Shown here in pieces: positions 29,428 through 37,386 of a stretch of 40,200 bases of DNA (positions are counted from its first letter, which is position 1; each line of letters starts with the position of its first letter). Below the pieces are notes generated by a model, which saw only the letters and a list, made by a program, of their open reading frames with translations, was not told the DNA's origin and searched no databases. The stretch lies in the IMG/VR virus record IMGVR_UViG_3300032144_000419, positions 1-40,200 of that record. The stretch is one strand, 5' to 3'. A program made the translations under genes and the position numbers. This DNA is from a virus.

Positions 29428-31227
29428 GTGCTCGACGCCGACATGAGCCTCACACCCGCCATTCGCGAGCACCTCAAGGCCCTCGCGGCGCGGCTCGACG
29501 CTGCACCGCGCGGTCAAGCCACCGCACTGGTGCGCGAGGCCGCCGAGTTCCTGGGCTGGTCGCCGCAGACGGTCTACCGTCAGCTGCGCGAGTCGGCCGG
29601 CTGGAGTTCGGGTCGGCGCGTGCGCAAGGACAAGGGCAGCACGTCGGTCAACGCCGATGCGCTCGTCTCGCTCGCCGCAGCGCAGCGCGAGAGCGTTCGC
29701 GACAACGGCAAGCAGACGCTTTTCACGACCACCGGCCGCGGTGTGTTCGAGGCCAATGGCGTGCGCTTCGGCGTCTCGAACCAACAGCTCAACCGGCTCA
29801 TGCGCGACCGCAAGCTCGGCGTGGCCGCCCAGCGCAATGCGAACCCGGTGCAGGACTTGCGCGCGCCGCATCCGAACCACACGCACGAGGTCGATCCGTC
29901 GCTGTGCCTCGTGTACTACCTGCGCAATCGCCAATACCTGATCCGCGACAGTGAGTTCTACAAGAACAAGCTCGACGCGATCGCGCGGGTCAAGTTCAAG
30001 TGCTATCGCTACGTCGGCTATGACCGCGCCAGCGGTGCGCTGGTGCCCTGGTACGTCGAGGCCTCGGGTGAGAGCCAACAAAACCTGTTCGACTTCCTGA
30101 TGTTCCTGTGGGGCGAGCAGTCTGGCCGTCCGTTCCACGGCGTGCCGAAGAACCTGCTCGTCGACAAGGGCAGCGCGCGCGGCAGCGCGCTCGACAACCT
30201 GCTCAAACACCTCGAGGTCAATCCGCTCGACCACGCGCCGGGCAAGCCGCGCGTGAAGGGCGGCGTCGAGGTCGGCAACAACATCGTCGAGACGCAGTTC
30301 GAGAGCCGCCTGCGTTTCGAGCCGGTCGACAACGTCGAGCAGCTCAACGCCGCTGCGTTCGCCTGGGCCAATGCCTACAACGCGAACCTGATCCCTGGCC
30401 AGGACTCCCGCTTGCGCCGCGAAGGCCTGGCGCAGCCTGTGGCGCGCTACGACCTGTGGCAGCTGATCAATGCCGAGCAGCTGCGTCGCTTGCCGCCGGT
30501 CGATGTTTGCCGTGCGCTGATGGCGGCGCGCGAGGAGGAGCGCACCGTGCGCCCGAACCTCACGATCACCTATCGCCACCCGCAAGCGGACGCGTCGGCC
30601 ACCTACAGCGTGCGCGGCCTGGACGGCGTCAACGTCGGCGACAAGGTGTCCGTGCGCTCGCTGGTCTACGGCGAGTGCGCCATCCAGATCGAGGTCGCTC
30701 GCTATGACGGCGAGCCACTGGTCTATCGCGTCGAGCCCGAGACCGGTTTCGATCGCTTCGGTCAGCGCCTGTCCGCCGCCGAGATCGGCAGCGAGTTCAA
30801 GGCCATGCCGAAGACCGAGATCGAGCACGCGGCCGATGCGATGGACGACAAGGCGTTTCCCGGCCTCAACGACGACGAGCTCAAGGCCGCGCGCGAACGC
30901 AAGGTCACGCCGTTCGGCGGCGAACTCAAGGCGCACAGCTACCTCAAGGACGTGGCGCTGCCGACCTACCTGCCGCGCAGCGGCAGCGAGATCGAGACGC
31001 CGGCGCACGCGCGCTTCGAGATGCCGCGCCTGGACGCCACCGCCGCGATGCTGCGCATCGTCGACGCGATCGGCCGCAACCTGAGCAGCGCCGAGCACGC
31101 ATTCCTGGCCGCCCGCTATGCCGATGGCGTGCCAGAGGACCAGCTCGAAGCGCTGATCGCCCAGTTCAAGGCCGGCCTCGATGCGCCGGTGCCGCAGCAG
31201 GCCGTCGGTGGCCTGCGCGCTGTCTAG
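29428..31227 (+). CDS. A: DDE transposase A (Mu A family)
   Basis: A 599-residue protein from the GTG, or 594 from an ATG at 29443. The N-terminus is an HTH region (REAAEFLGWSPQTVYRQLRE). The catalytic core shows Asp199 (YVGYDRASG), Asp246 (NLLVDKGSA) and Glu281 (KGGVEVGNN), giving a D-D35E spacing like many integrases. A Mu-transposase C-terminal beta-barrel follows (ATYSVRGLDGVNVGDKVSVRSL). The C-terminal tail would contact B. It carries out strand transfer for integration and replicative transposition. The early operon position with B next is as in Mu. Confidence 0.95.
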   Translation: MLDADMSLTPAIREHLKALAARLDAAPRGQATALVREAAEFLGWSPQTVYRQLRESAGWSSGRRVRKDKGSTSVNADALVSLAAAQRESVRDNGKQTLFTTTGRGVFEANGVRFGVSNQQLNRLMRDRKLGVAAQRNANPVQDLRAPHPNHTHEVDPSLCLVYYLRNRQYLIRDSEFYKNKLDAIARVKFKCYRYVGYDRASGALVPWYVEASGESQQNLFDFLMFLWGEQSGRPFHGVPKNLLVDKGSARGSALDNLLKHLEVNPLDHAPGKPRVKGGVEVGNNIVETQFESRLRFEPVDNVEQLNAAAFAWANAYNANLIPGQDSRLRREGLAQPVARYDLWQLINAEQLRRLPPVDVCRALMAAREEERTVRPNLTITYRHPQADASATYSVRGLDGVNVGDKVSVRSLVYGECAIQIEVARYDGEPLVYRVEPETGFDRFGQRLSAAEIGSEFKAMPKTEIEHAADAMDDKAFPGLNDDELKAARERKVTPFGGELKAHSYLKDVALPTYLPRSGSEIETPAHARFEMPRLDATAAMLRIVDAIGRNLSSAEHAFLAARYADGVPEDQLEALIAQFKAGLDAPVPQQAVGGLRAV

Positions 31228-31238
31228 GAGCGCCCCCG

Positions 31239-32450
31239 ATGGCCCTCAAGCTCAAGCACCTCCTCACTCAGCGCGGCGTCAGCGCCAACGGCCTGGCACG
31301 CGCCACCGCCCTGAACAGCGGCTCGATGAGTCGCTTCCTGAACTTCGGCGTCTGGCCCAAGACACCGTCGGAAGGCGAGCTGCGCCTGCGCATCGCCGAG
31401 CACCTCGGCATGCCCGCCGAGCAGCTCGCCAGCCACTTCGAACACGACGTCGACCTGCAGCCGCAGGACGGCGACACCCACCCGGCGGCGGATGCCGTCA
31501 CTCAACCGGAGATCGACCTCATGCTGTTGCGCAAGCAGACCCTGACCCGCGAGGCCCGCCAGCACTTTCGCATCGCCCGCGACCCCTTCGACGAAAGCGC
31601 CATCCAGTCCGACGCCGACGTCTTCGTCAACGACGACATCCGCCACGTTCGCGCGGCAATGCGCCAGACGGCACGCCACGGCGGCATGCTCGCCGTCATC
31701 AGCGAGAGCGGCGGCGGCAAGAGCACGCTGCGCCACGACCTGGTCGACTGGATCAACTCGAACAACGAGCCGATCACGGTCATCCAGCCCTTCGTGCTGG
31801 GCATGGAGGGCAAGGGCGAGCGCGGCAAGACGCTGACCAGCATCGACATCACCGGCGCGGTGATCCGCAAGGTGGCACCTGGCACCACACTGCGCGCCAG
31901 CCAGCAGGACCGCTATGACCAGATGCAGGCGGTGCTGAGCGCGAGCGCCCAGGTCGGCCGCAAGCACGTCCTGGTGATCGAAGAGGCCCACGACCTGGCC
32001 GTGCCCACGATCAAGCACCTGAAGCGGTTCTACGAGCTGCAGGACGGCTTCCGCCGCCTTATCTCGGTGATCCTGATCGGCCAGACCGAGCTCGAGCGCA
32101 AGCTGAGCGAGCAGAACCCCGAGGTTCGCGAGGTCGTGCAGCGCATGGAAGTCGTGACGCTGCCGCCGCTGGACAACCACCTCGAGAACTACCTGCGGCA
32201 CAAGCTGGCGCGCGCCGAGGTGAACATCGACGCCGTGCTCGACGCGAGCGCCGTCGACGAGATCCGCACGCAGCTGCGCACGACGATCACCGAACGGAGC
32301 AGCGCTGGTCAGCGCGCGACGCGCATGGCGTCGCTGTGCTATCCGCTGGCGGTCCACAACCTCCTGACCTCGGCCATGAACGCTGCGGTGCGCATCGGCG
32401 CGCCGCGCGTCACGGCCGACCTGGTCGCCGCCGCAGTGAGGGCGTCGTGA
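31239..32450 (+). CDS. B: Transposition target/activator ATPase B (MuB-like AAA+)
   Basis: A 403-residue protein. The N-terminal HTH (HLLTQRGVSANGLARATALNSGSMSRFLN) binds DNA. The AAA+ core has Walker A SESGGGKST (155-163), Walker B HVLVIEEA (243-250) and sensor ILIGQTELE. The C-terminal part has RATRMASLCYPLAVHNLLTSAMN. This is the ExeA-like/MuB type. It captures target DNA, activates A and gives target immunity. It starts 11 bases after the A stop. Confidence 0.95.
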   Translation: MALKLKHLLTQRGVSANGLARATALNSGSMSRFLNFGVWPKTPSEGELRLRIAEHLGMPAEQLASHFEHDVDLQPQDGDTHPAADAVTQPEIDLMLLRKQTLTREARQHFRIARDPFDESAIQSDADVFVNDDIRHVRAAMRQTARHGGMLAVISESGGGKSTLRHDLVDWINSNNEPITVIQPFVLGMEGKGERGKTLTSIDITGAVIRKVAPGTTLRASQQDRYDQMQAVLSASAQVGRKHVLVIEEAHDLAVPTIKHLKRFYELQDGFRRLISVILIGQTELERKLSEQNPEVREVVQRMEVVTLPPLDNHLENYLRHKLARAEVNIDAVLDASAVDEIRTQLRTTITERSSAGQRATRMASLCYPLAVHNLLTSAMNAAVRIGAPRVTADLVAAAVRAS

Positions 32451-32692
32451 GCGCGAACCGCACACCGCCGAGCGTCCTCGTGCGCATTGCCGCGATCGTC
32501 GGCGCGATCGCGGCCGCGCTGGCCGGCCTGCTGCTGCCGCCGAACAGCGAGCCGGCCGAGCTGCCGGTGTTCGACACCGGCGAGCAGGCGCTGCGCGAGG
32601 AGATGGCCGACCGTGTTGCTGCCGCCTACGTCCAGGGCCGCACCGACGCGTTCAAGAGCTCGATGTGCGGCATCGCGGGAGGTCGGCCATGA
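32447..32692 (+). CDS. Small membrane protein of unknown function
   Basis: An 81-residue protein with a GTG start in a GTGA overlap with B and GAGGG upstream. One membrane helix (VLVRIAAIVGAIAAALAGLLLPP, residues 10-32) is followed by an acidic helical part (DTGEQALREEMADRVAAAYVQGRTDAF). It is coupled at its end with the next gene by ATGA. The function is unknown. Confidence 0.65.
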   Translation: MSANRTPPSVLVRIAAIVGAIAAALAGLLLPPNSEPAELPVFDTGEQALREEMADRVAAAYVQGRTDAFKSSMCGIAGGRP

Positions 32693-32964
32693 GCTACAGC
32701 CTCACCGCACTGCTGCTGATCCAACTCGAGAAGGCCGGTATCCCCGGCGCCACCGTCGGCGACCTGGCGCGCGACCTGGCGATGAGCGAACTCGAGGTGC
32801 GTGTTCGCCTGGAGGCGCTGGCCGCTGAGCAGCTGGTGCGCATCGCTCGTGATGCCGAGACGCTTGAGATCGTCGCCGCCCAGGCCAATGCCCCGTCCTG
32901 GATCGGCGTCGACCTGGCGAAGTCGGGTCCGGACATCACGACGTTCGAGGTTCGCACTCGATGA
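32689..32964 (+). CDS. Winged-helix protein
   Basis: A 91-residue protein. A winged-helix core (SLTALLLIQLEKAGIPGATVGDLARDLAMSELEVRVRLEALAAEQLVRIARD) is followed by a short tail. GGGAGG precedes the ATG. This is the first of two consecutive genes for small winged-helix proteins after B. They are probably early regulators; the target is unknown. Confidence 0.75.
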   Translation: MSYSLTALLLIQLEKAGIPGATVGDLARDLAMSELEVRVRLEALAAEQLVRIARDAETLEIVAAQANAPSWIGVDLAKSGPDITTFEVRTR

Positions 32965-33278
32965 ACGCCAACCAGCTTCTCAACCTCCTCAGCGCGCACC
33001 AGGGTCGCGAGAACGGCATCGCCGCGCGCGACCTGGCTGCGAAGTCGGGCCAGTCGCCGCGCGTGCTGCGCAAGCTCATCAGCGCGCTGCGCGAGGAAGG
33101 CATTGCCATCTGCGGCAAGCCCGGCACCGGCTACTTCGTGCCGGTCACGCCTGAAGAGTTGGAAGAGAGCTGCGAGTTCCTCGAACACCGCGCGCTGCAC
33201 AGCCTGCGCCTGCTGTCGCGCATGAAGAAGGTTGCGCTGCCCGAGCTGCTCGGCCAGCTGCGCCTCAACAAGGCCTGA
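32961..33278 (+). CDS. Winged-helix (HTH_11-like) protein
   Basis: A 105-residue protein with LLSAHQGRENGIAARDLAAKSGQSPRVLRKLISALREEGIAICGKPGTGYFV, a clear HTH_11-type winged helix. A C-terminal helix with LEHRALHSLRLLSRMKKVALPELLGQ follows, as in phage repressor-like and replication-control proteins. It is in an ATGA overlap with the preceding gene. A regulatory role is inferred. Confidence 0.8.
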   Translation: MNANQLLNLLSAHQGRENGIAARDLAAKSGQSPRVLRKLISALREEGIAICGKPGTGYFVPVTPEELEESCEFLEHRALHSLRLLSRMKKVALPELLGQLRLNKA

Positions 33279-33281
33279 GCC

Positions 33282-33596
33282 ATGTACATGCACCAGCCTG
33301 GCCAGCCCACTTCCGATCGCAAGCGACCGATCACGAAGCACCGCTGCGCGGTGTGCGATCGCTGGGTCCCGATTCGCCTGCTGATGTGCGGCGAGCACTG
33401 GCGCCTGGTGCCGGCCGACCTGCAGCTCGCGGTCTACCGGACCTGGAACGCGCTGAGCCGCGCGGCGCACCGCATGAGCTATGCGCGCTGCCGCCGCGAG
33501 TACGACCAGGCGAGCAACGCGGCGATCTCGTTCGTCGCCAGCCTGATCAAGGGCGAGACGCCCGAACCCGAAACGCCCTTGCCGAAAGGAGATTGA
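33282..33596 (+). CDS. Small protein with Cys/His cluster
   Basis: A 104-residue protein. The N-terminal half has KHRCAVCDRWVPIRLLMCGEHW, whose C-x2-C-x9-C-x2-H set may bind zinc. A helical second half follows (LVPADLQLAVYRTWNALSRAAH... EYDQASNAAISFVASLI). It lies directly before Gam in the early operon. This pattern is common in small phage proteins of unknown function. Confidence 0.65.
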   Translation: MYMHQPGQPTSDRKRPITKHRCAVCDRWVPIRLLMCGEHWRLVPADLQLAVYRTWNALSRAAHRMSYARCRREYDQASNAAISFVASLIKGETPEPETPLPKGD

Positions 33597-33598
33597 CG

Positions 33599-34150
33599 AT
33601 GACCGAGCACGACCAGATCGCCGAAGCCACGCGCACGCCGCTCGACGAAATCAGCGACGCGGCGCGCGTTCTCGGCGAGCGACGCGACCACCTGGCCAAG
33701 CTGGTGAAAGCGCTGACCACCGGCCTCGAGGCGCTGAAGACCGACAGCTTGCCGGCGATGCGCATTGCAATCGCCGAGGCGAGCACCGCCTGGGAGTCGC
33801 TCAAGGCGCTGATCGAAGCCAACCCGAACCTCTTCGTCAAACCGCGCACCGTCGCGCTGCACGGGATCAAGGTCGGTTATGCGAAGGGCAAGGGCGGCCT
33901 CGAGATCGAGGACCCGGAGCGCACGGTGAAGCTGATCAAGAAGCACATGCCCGACCAGGCCGACGTGCTGATCGCGACCGAGGAAACGCCGGTCAAGGAT
34001 GCCTTGGCCCAACTCTCGGCCGAGCAGCTCAAGAAGCTCGGCGTGAACGTGAAGGGCACCGCCGACCAGGTCGTGATCCGACCGGCCGACGGTGAGGTCG
34101 ACAAGTTGGTCAAGGCCCTCATCAAGGCCGAGACCGAAGAGGAGGCCTGA
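33599..34150 (+). CDS. gam: Host-nuclease inhibitor Gam (Mu Gam family)
   Basis: A 183-residue protein with the Mu Gam layout. A long N-terminal coiled coil (residues about 15-75) is followed by PRTVALHGIKVGYAKGKGGLEIEDPERTVKLIKKHMPDQADVLIATEETPVKDAL, then a C-terminal end with QVVIRPADGEVDKLVKALI. It binds double-strand DNA ends like Ku and protects them from RecBCD. GAAAGGAG precedes the ATG. It is the last gene of the core early block before a 251-base gap. Confidence 0.95.
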   Translation: MTEHDQIAEATRTPLDEISDAARVLGERRDHLAKLVKALTTGLEALKTDSLPAMRIAIAEASTAWESLKALIEANPNLFVKPRTVALHGIKVGYAKGKGGLEIEDPERTVKLIKKHMPDQADVLIATEETPVKDALAQLSAEQLKKLGVNVKGTADQVVIRPADGEVDKLVKALIKAETEEEA

Positions 34151-34401
34151 CCCCAAAGAACCCGCGCAGCCGGCCGCGGTGCAAGCGCAAGCCGGTGGGA
34201 CGTCAGCGGTGAGTGGTCCCGATCAAGCAGCCTCGGTTTCGACCGCAGTTGCCGTCACAAGAAACCTCCGCAGGTGCTGAACGCGCCGTGTAGCGCTGCA
34301 GGGCTGCTCCACGGTCTCCACCCTCTCACGAGGGATGCGTGGCGGCACCCGGTTTCCGGTGTCCGAGAACACCGGACCTTTTCAACCCAAGAGCCATTGC
34401 G
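34151..34401 (+). other. 251-base gap after Gam with two hairpins
   Basis: No convincing gene is present; a 23-codon GTG frame (34209-34280) lacks support. It contains CCCTC-TCAC-GAGGG near 34321 and the terminator-like hairpin at 34355-34382. It breaks the otherwise continuous chain of coupled early genes. Confidence 0.6.
34351..34382 (+). terminator. Terminator-like hairpin after the core early block
   Basis: TCCGGTGT (34355-34362) pairs with ACACCGGA (34369-34376) over a 6-base loop. The stem extends to GGT/ACC with a small bulge and is followed by CC and TTTT (34379-34382). The next gene starts only 20 bases later, so it could be an attenuator or a leaky terminator that sets expression of the accessory genes. 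Confidence 0.6.
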
Positions 34402-34725
34402 ATGACCAAGACCAGGTTGCCATTCGATTGGACGCAGTTCGAGAACGAACTGCTCGATCGAGTCACGGCCGCGGCGGCCTTCACGGCATGGCTGCCGCGC
34501 GCGACGCCGCCCTTGGCTGATCGGCCTGGGGTCTACCAGGTCACGAGCCCGAGCGGCATCGCTGGCTGGTCATGGTGGAACGGAAGCCACTTCGGCGGGA
34601 GCTATGTCCACATCTCTGGCGCGCTGACGATGCGCGAACACGGGCTGCGGACGAACGACGACGGTGACGCGTCGATCTCTCTGATTCGGTCGTGGCGCGG
34701 GTGCTTGGAAGTCATCACCTCCTGA
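34402..34725 (+). CDS. Accessory early protein of unknown function
   Basis: A 107-residue protein that starts MTKTRLPFDWTQFENELLDRVTAAAAFTAWL. It has a Trp/Gly-rich middle (PGVYQVTSPSGIAGWSWWNGSHFGGSY) and ends SLIRSWRGCLEVITS. It is the first gene after the terminator-like hairpin. The ATG has a weak ribosome site (AAGAG), and the frame is open further upstream without a good start. No family recognised. Confidence 0.55.
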   Translation: MTKTRLPFDWTQFENELLDRVTAAAAFTAWLPRATPPLADRPGVYQVTSPSGIAGWSWWNGSHFGGSYVHISGALTMREHGLRTNDDGDASISLIRSWRGCLEVITS

Positions 34726-34740
34726 CGCGGAGAACGCACC

Positions 34741-35391
34741 GTGGATAACGACCTCACTCAACGCATCGTCAGCGCATCGTCTGCGCCGCCTGTCGAGACC
34801 AATGCGCCCAACAGCGTCTTCGCGTTGGGCGGGGCACCCGGGCTACCGAGCATCACGCTCAAGCCGCGCAGCGACTCGACGTGGCCGCAAGTCCTGCACC
34901 TGATCCAGGAGCGCGGGCCCATGTCGGTGGCTCAGATCGCGGTCGCAACCGGGATGACCGAGGAGCGGGTCCACAAGTCGCTGCTGCGGCTGCGGGCTCA
35001 CAACGCCGTAGGCGTGGCGTCATCGCACAGACCTTGCGCTGGCCACCCGCTGCTCTACGACCTTACCCATCGCTGCCCAGAAGCGCCGAGCGGCTTCAAG
35101 ACTTGGCTGGCAAAGCGTGGCGATCAGAGCGCCGAAGGTCGAGCGTCTGTGCAGCCCGCACCCGAGCCGGACACATCACCAGAGCCCAGGGTGTTGACCG
35201 GTCACGGCCGCGGGCGACGCGCCATCGCCCGCATCGACCCGGTGCCGGGCCCGCAACTGACCTGCGGCCTGCTGAACACGGGCGAACTGCTGATCGAAGA
35301 GGGCGAGCAGCACATGAGGCTCAATCGTGGCCAGGCGCAAGCGCTTGTGGCCTACCTCGACCTCGTGGCCGACACGCTGAAAGCCATCTGA
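34741..35391 (+). CDS. Winged-helix accessory protein
   Basis: A 216-residue protein with a GTG start. An unstructured N-terminus is followed by a winged helix at about residues 45-105 (WPQVLHLIQERGPMSVAQIAVATGMTEERVHKSLLRLRAHNAVGV). Next come a Pro-rich linker and a C-terminal segment (CGLLNTGELLIEEGEQHMRLNRGQAQALVAYLDLVADTL) that resembles short domains found in other phage regulators. It is likely a DNA-binding regulator. The target is unknown. Confidence 0.65.
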   Translation: MDNDLTQRIVSASSAPPVETNAPNSVFALGGAPGLPSITLKPRSDSTWPQVLHLIQERGPMSVAQIAVATGMTEERVHKSLLRLRAHNAVGVASSHRPCAGHPLLYDLTHRCPEAPSGFKTWLAKRGDQSAEGRASVQPAPEPDTSPEPRVLTGHGRGRRAIARIDPVPGPQLTCGLLNTGELLIEEGEQHMRLNRGQAQALVAYLDLVADTLKAI

Positions 35392-35394
35392 ACC

Positions 35395-35871
35395 ATGAAG
35401 CGAGCCGGCCCTTTCGACCATTTGCTGGGCATGCAGCGTGAGCTGTTGCCGAAAAGCGCTTCCGTGGCCGTTGTCGTCGACGGCAAGCGCATCGACGACG
35501 TGAGGCAGATCGACCCTGACGACAGGCGCTCATACGAGCGCCAGGTTCGACGTGCCAAGGACGCAGCGCGCTACCAGCGAGATCGCCAGCAGCCCGAGAA
35601 GATGGCCACGCGCCAAGCCTGGCTGGAGCGCAACCGCGAGAAGGTCCGTGAGTGGAAGCGCGTGTACGACCAGCAGAACAAGGTGCGCCAACGCGGCCAG
35701 AAGGCCGCCTATCAGCGGCGCAAGTACGCGAGCGACCCGGAGGCATGCCGTGCCGCCACTCGCGCGTACTACGAGCGCCACCGTGAGGAGATCCTGGCCA
35801 AGAAGAAGGCTCAACGCGATGCAAAAAAGGCCGCTGCCGCTGCAGGCTCCGCGGACCTGGGAGGCCGCTGA
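35395..35871 (+). CDS. Highly basic helical accessory protein
   Basis: A 158-residue protein with a short N-terminal domain (LLPKSASVAVVVDGKRIDDV). A long, strongly basic helical region follows (SYERQVRRAKDAARYQRDRQQPEKMATRQAWLERNREKVREWKRVY...KKKAQRDAKKAAAA). The form suggests nucleic-acid binding. Repeated Y-x-R-x-R elements (YQRD, YQRRKYA, YYERHRE) resemble those in phage-associated HNH-linked proteins. No function is known. Confidence 0.6.
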   Translation: MKRAGPFDHLLGMQRELLPKSASVAVVVDGKRIDDVRQIDPDDRRSYERQVRRAKDAARYQRDRQQPEKMATRQAWLERNREKVREWKRVYDQQNKVRQRGQKAAYQRRKYASDPEACRAATRAYYERHREEILAKKKAQRDAKKAAAAAGSADLGGR

Positions 35872-36104
35872 TGGCTACGAACTCAGCAGCGACTCGACGC
35901 GCGGCGCGCGACGGCAACGGCTATCGCACCGGCATCGCGAAGGTGCCGGGAGCGCGGCGCTGTGACACCTGCAGGCACTGCACGAAGGCCTGCAGCAACT
36001 TCGGTGTTTCGAAGTACGACCGGCTCTGCACGCTGTTCGCCGCTGGCGTGAAGACCCACGGCGGCTGCGCCCGCTACGAATCTGAAGGAGCCAAGGATGA
36101 GTGA
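35871..36104 (+). CDS. Small Cys-rich accessory protein
   Basis: A 77-residue protein. The cluster RRCDTCRHCTKACSNFGVSKYDRLCTLFAAGVKTHGGC has seven Cys, suggesting a zinc site. The ends are disordered and acidic. The ATG overlaps the previous stop by one base, and its stop overlaps the next gene by 8 bases. No family recognised. Confidence 0.6.
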   Translation: MATNSAATRRAARDGNGYRTGIAKVPGARRCDTCRHCTKACSNFGVSKYDRLCTLFAAGVKTHGGCARYESEGAKDE

Positions 36105-36369
36105 TTCCCTTCGCCCGTATCGCGTCGCGGTTCGCGAGGATGGCGAGTTCGTCAACGCCTACTTCGCGAAGGCGGACACGCTCGATGGAGCGTGGCTCGT
36201 CGCGAGCATCAGCAAGACCGTGCTCGAGCTTGAGCCGGTGGCCTGGCAGGTCTTCCAGGAGTTCATGAAGTGCGTTGCGTCCACGCTGGTCGAGAAGGCC
36301 ACAGGCGCTCGCGTGGTCGACGTCATCGTCGGGCCCGGCCCTGCGCACGAGCGATCGGGGAGCGCTTGA
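36097..36369 (+). CDS. Accessory protein of unknown function
   Basis: A 90-residue alpha/beta protein (YRVAVREDGEFVNAYFAKADTLDGAWLVASISKTVLELEPVAWQVFQEFMKCVASTLVEKATG). AAGGAG precedes the ATG, and a one-base TGATG joins it to the next gene. The compact, well-formed strands and helices suggest a folded protein, but there is no family match I can name. Confidence 0.6.
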   Translation: MSDSLRPYRVAVREDGEFVNAYFAKADTLDGAWLVASISKTVLELEPVAWQVFQEFMKCVASTLVEKATGARVVDVIVGPGPAHERSGSA

Positions 36370-36596
36370 TGGCCAGCGTCCGCGACATGAAGCGCCAGGG
36401 TCTACAGCGCGAGCGAGCAGCCCGACGCGCGACGGGCCTCACACCGAACGATGCACGTGAGGTTGAGCGCTTTCGGTCGTTTCTTGCCGACTCGACCGCG
36501 CTGCCGTTGCCCGACCTGGTCGAGAAGCACGGCGCCGACTACCTCGGTCTCACCGACGCAGAGGTCGCGGTGATCAAGAAGAAGGCGAGCACGTGA
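36369..36596 (+). CDS. Small accessory protein of unknown function
   Basis: A 75-residue, basic then acidic protein (MASVRDMKRQGLQRERAARRATGLTPNDAREVERFRSFLADSTALPLPDLVEKHGADYLGLTDAEVAVIKKKAST). The ATG and the stop are each in TGATG overlaps with the neighbours. The N-terminal Arg cluster may contact nucleic acid. No family recognised. Confidence 0.6.
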   Translation: MASVRDMKRQGLQRERAARRATGLTPNDAREVERFRSFLADSTALPLPDLVEKHGADYLGLTDAEVAVIKKKAST

Positions 36597-36814
36597 TGCA
36601 GAGCTTCGACGTCTTCGTCCAGCGCGCCGGCGACGGCTTCGTCACCAGCGTCTACCAGGGCCACTGCGCCGCGTCGAGTGAGAACGCTCAGGACGCCGCC
36701 GAGAAGCTCGGTCTGCAGCTGTTCGGCGAGTCGTTCCTGCGCGCGGAGTCGCTCCCCATCAAGAACCCGGCGCTGCACACCTGGTGGCGCCTCTTTGCTT
36801 CCACTGAAGGCTGA
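36596..36814 (+). CDS. Small accessory protein of unknown function
   Basis: A 72-residue protein (MQSFDVFVQRAGDGFVTSVYQGHCAASSENAQDAAEKLGLQLFGESFLRAESLPIKNPALHTWWRLFASTEG) with a beta-beta-alpha look. A GTG three bases upstream is also possible. It is coupled to both neighbours by stop/start overlaps. No family recognised. Confidence 0.6.
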   Translation: MQSFDVFVQRAGDGFVTSVYQGHCAASSENAQDAAEKLGLQLFGESFLRAESLPIKNPALHTWWRLFASTEG

Positions 36815-37377
36815 TGCCCATGCACCAATCCACGACCGACATGCAGCGTATCGCCGCGATCTCGAGCGACGTCGAGGCGCGCGCTGCTCTGCTCACCGCC
36901 GCGACGGCGATCGAGCAAAAGGACGCCGCACTGCGCGAGGCCTGCGATCAGCTGGAAGGCTGGATCCGCTGGAAGTGCAGCAAGAAGCACCTGGCCGAGC
37001 ACCTGACCCACCTCGAGCAGCTGCGCAGCGTCCTCACCGACAAGAGCATCGACGGTCAGGATTGCCCGGTCTGTGACGGCACCGGCGAGATCGCCCAGCT
37101 GCTGCCTGGTTCGCGGCACTTCACCGACGTGCAATGCGACGTCTGCAAGGGTGACGGCTGCATCTCCAGCGCGCCCGACTTGGCCGGCGTCGCCGAGCGC
37201 GCCGCGGCCGCCGGTAGCGAGTCCGCAGCGCTTGCGCTGCAGTGCTCCGACTTCGCCACCAGTCTGCGCAGCGCCTACACCGTCGCGGCCTTGAAGGGCG
37301 AAGCGCCGGCGTCGTTTCGTCGCGCGGCCGAGCTGCTCGAGCGCGCAGCGATCGCGCTCAACACCCAAGCACGCTGA
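36814..37377 (+). CDS. Accessory protein with DnaJ-like zinc motifs
   Basis: A 187-residue protein. An N-terminal helical part (residues 10-80) is followed by two DnaJ-type motifs, CPVCDGTGEI (about 84-93) and CDVCKGDGCI (about 108-117), that should bind one zinc. A C-terminal helical part comes next. Such CxxCxGxG pairs in small phage proteins may mediate protein contacts. There is no J domain, so it is not a real DnaJ. The function is unknown. Confidence 0.7.
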   Translation: MPMHQSTTDMQRIAAISSDVEARAALLTAATAIEQKDAALREACDQLEGWIRWKCSKKHLAEHLTHLEQLRSVLTDKSIDGQDCPVCDGTGEIAQLLPGSRHFTDVQCDVCKGDGCISSAPDLAGVAERAAAAGSESAALALQCSDFATSLRSAYTVAALKGEAPASFRRAAELLERAAIALNTQAR

Positions 37378-37386
37378 GGCAACGCC

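Noticed and set aside
29308-31098. Long minus-strand open frame opposite transposase A
   Set aside because: It is antisense to a gene with a complete DDE motif, its product is low-complexity Arg/Leu/Ala-rich, and it has no ribosome site.
34209-34280. 23-codon GTG frame in the gap after Gam
   Set aside because: It has no ribosome site, no overlap with a neighbour and no recognisable sequence.
36814-37377. DnaJ chaperone
   Set aside because: Only the zinc-type CxxCxGxG repeats are present, two instead of four. There is no J domain with an HPD motif.
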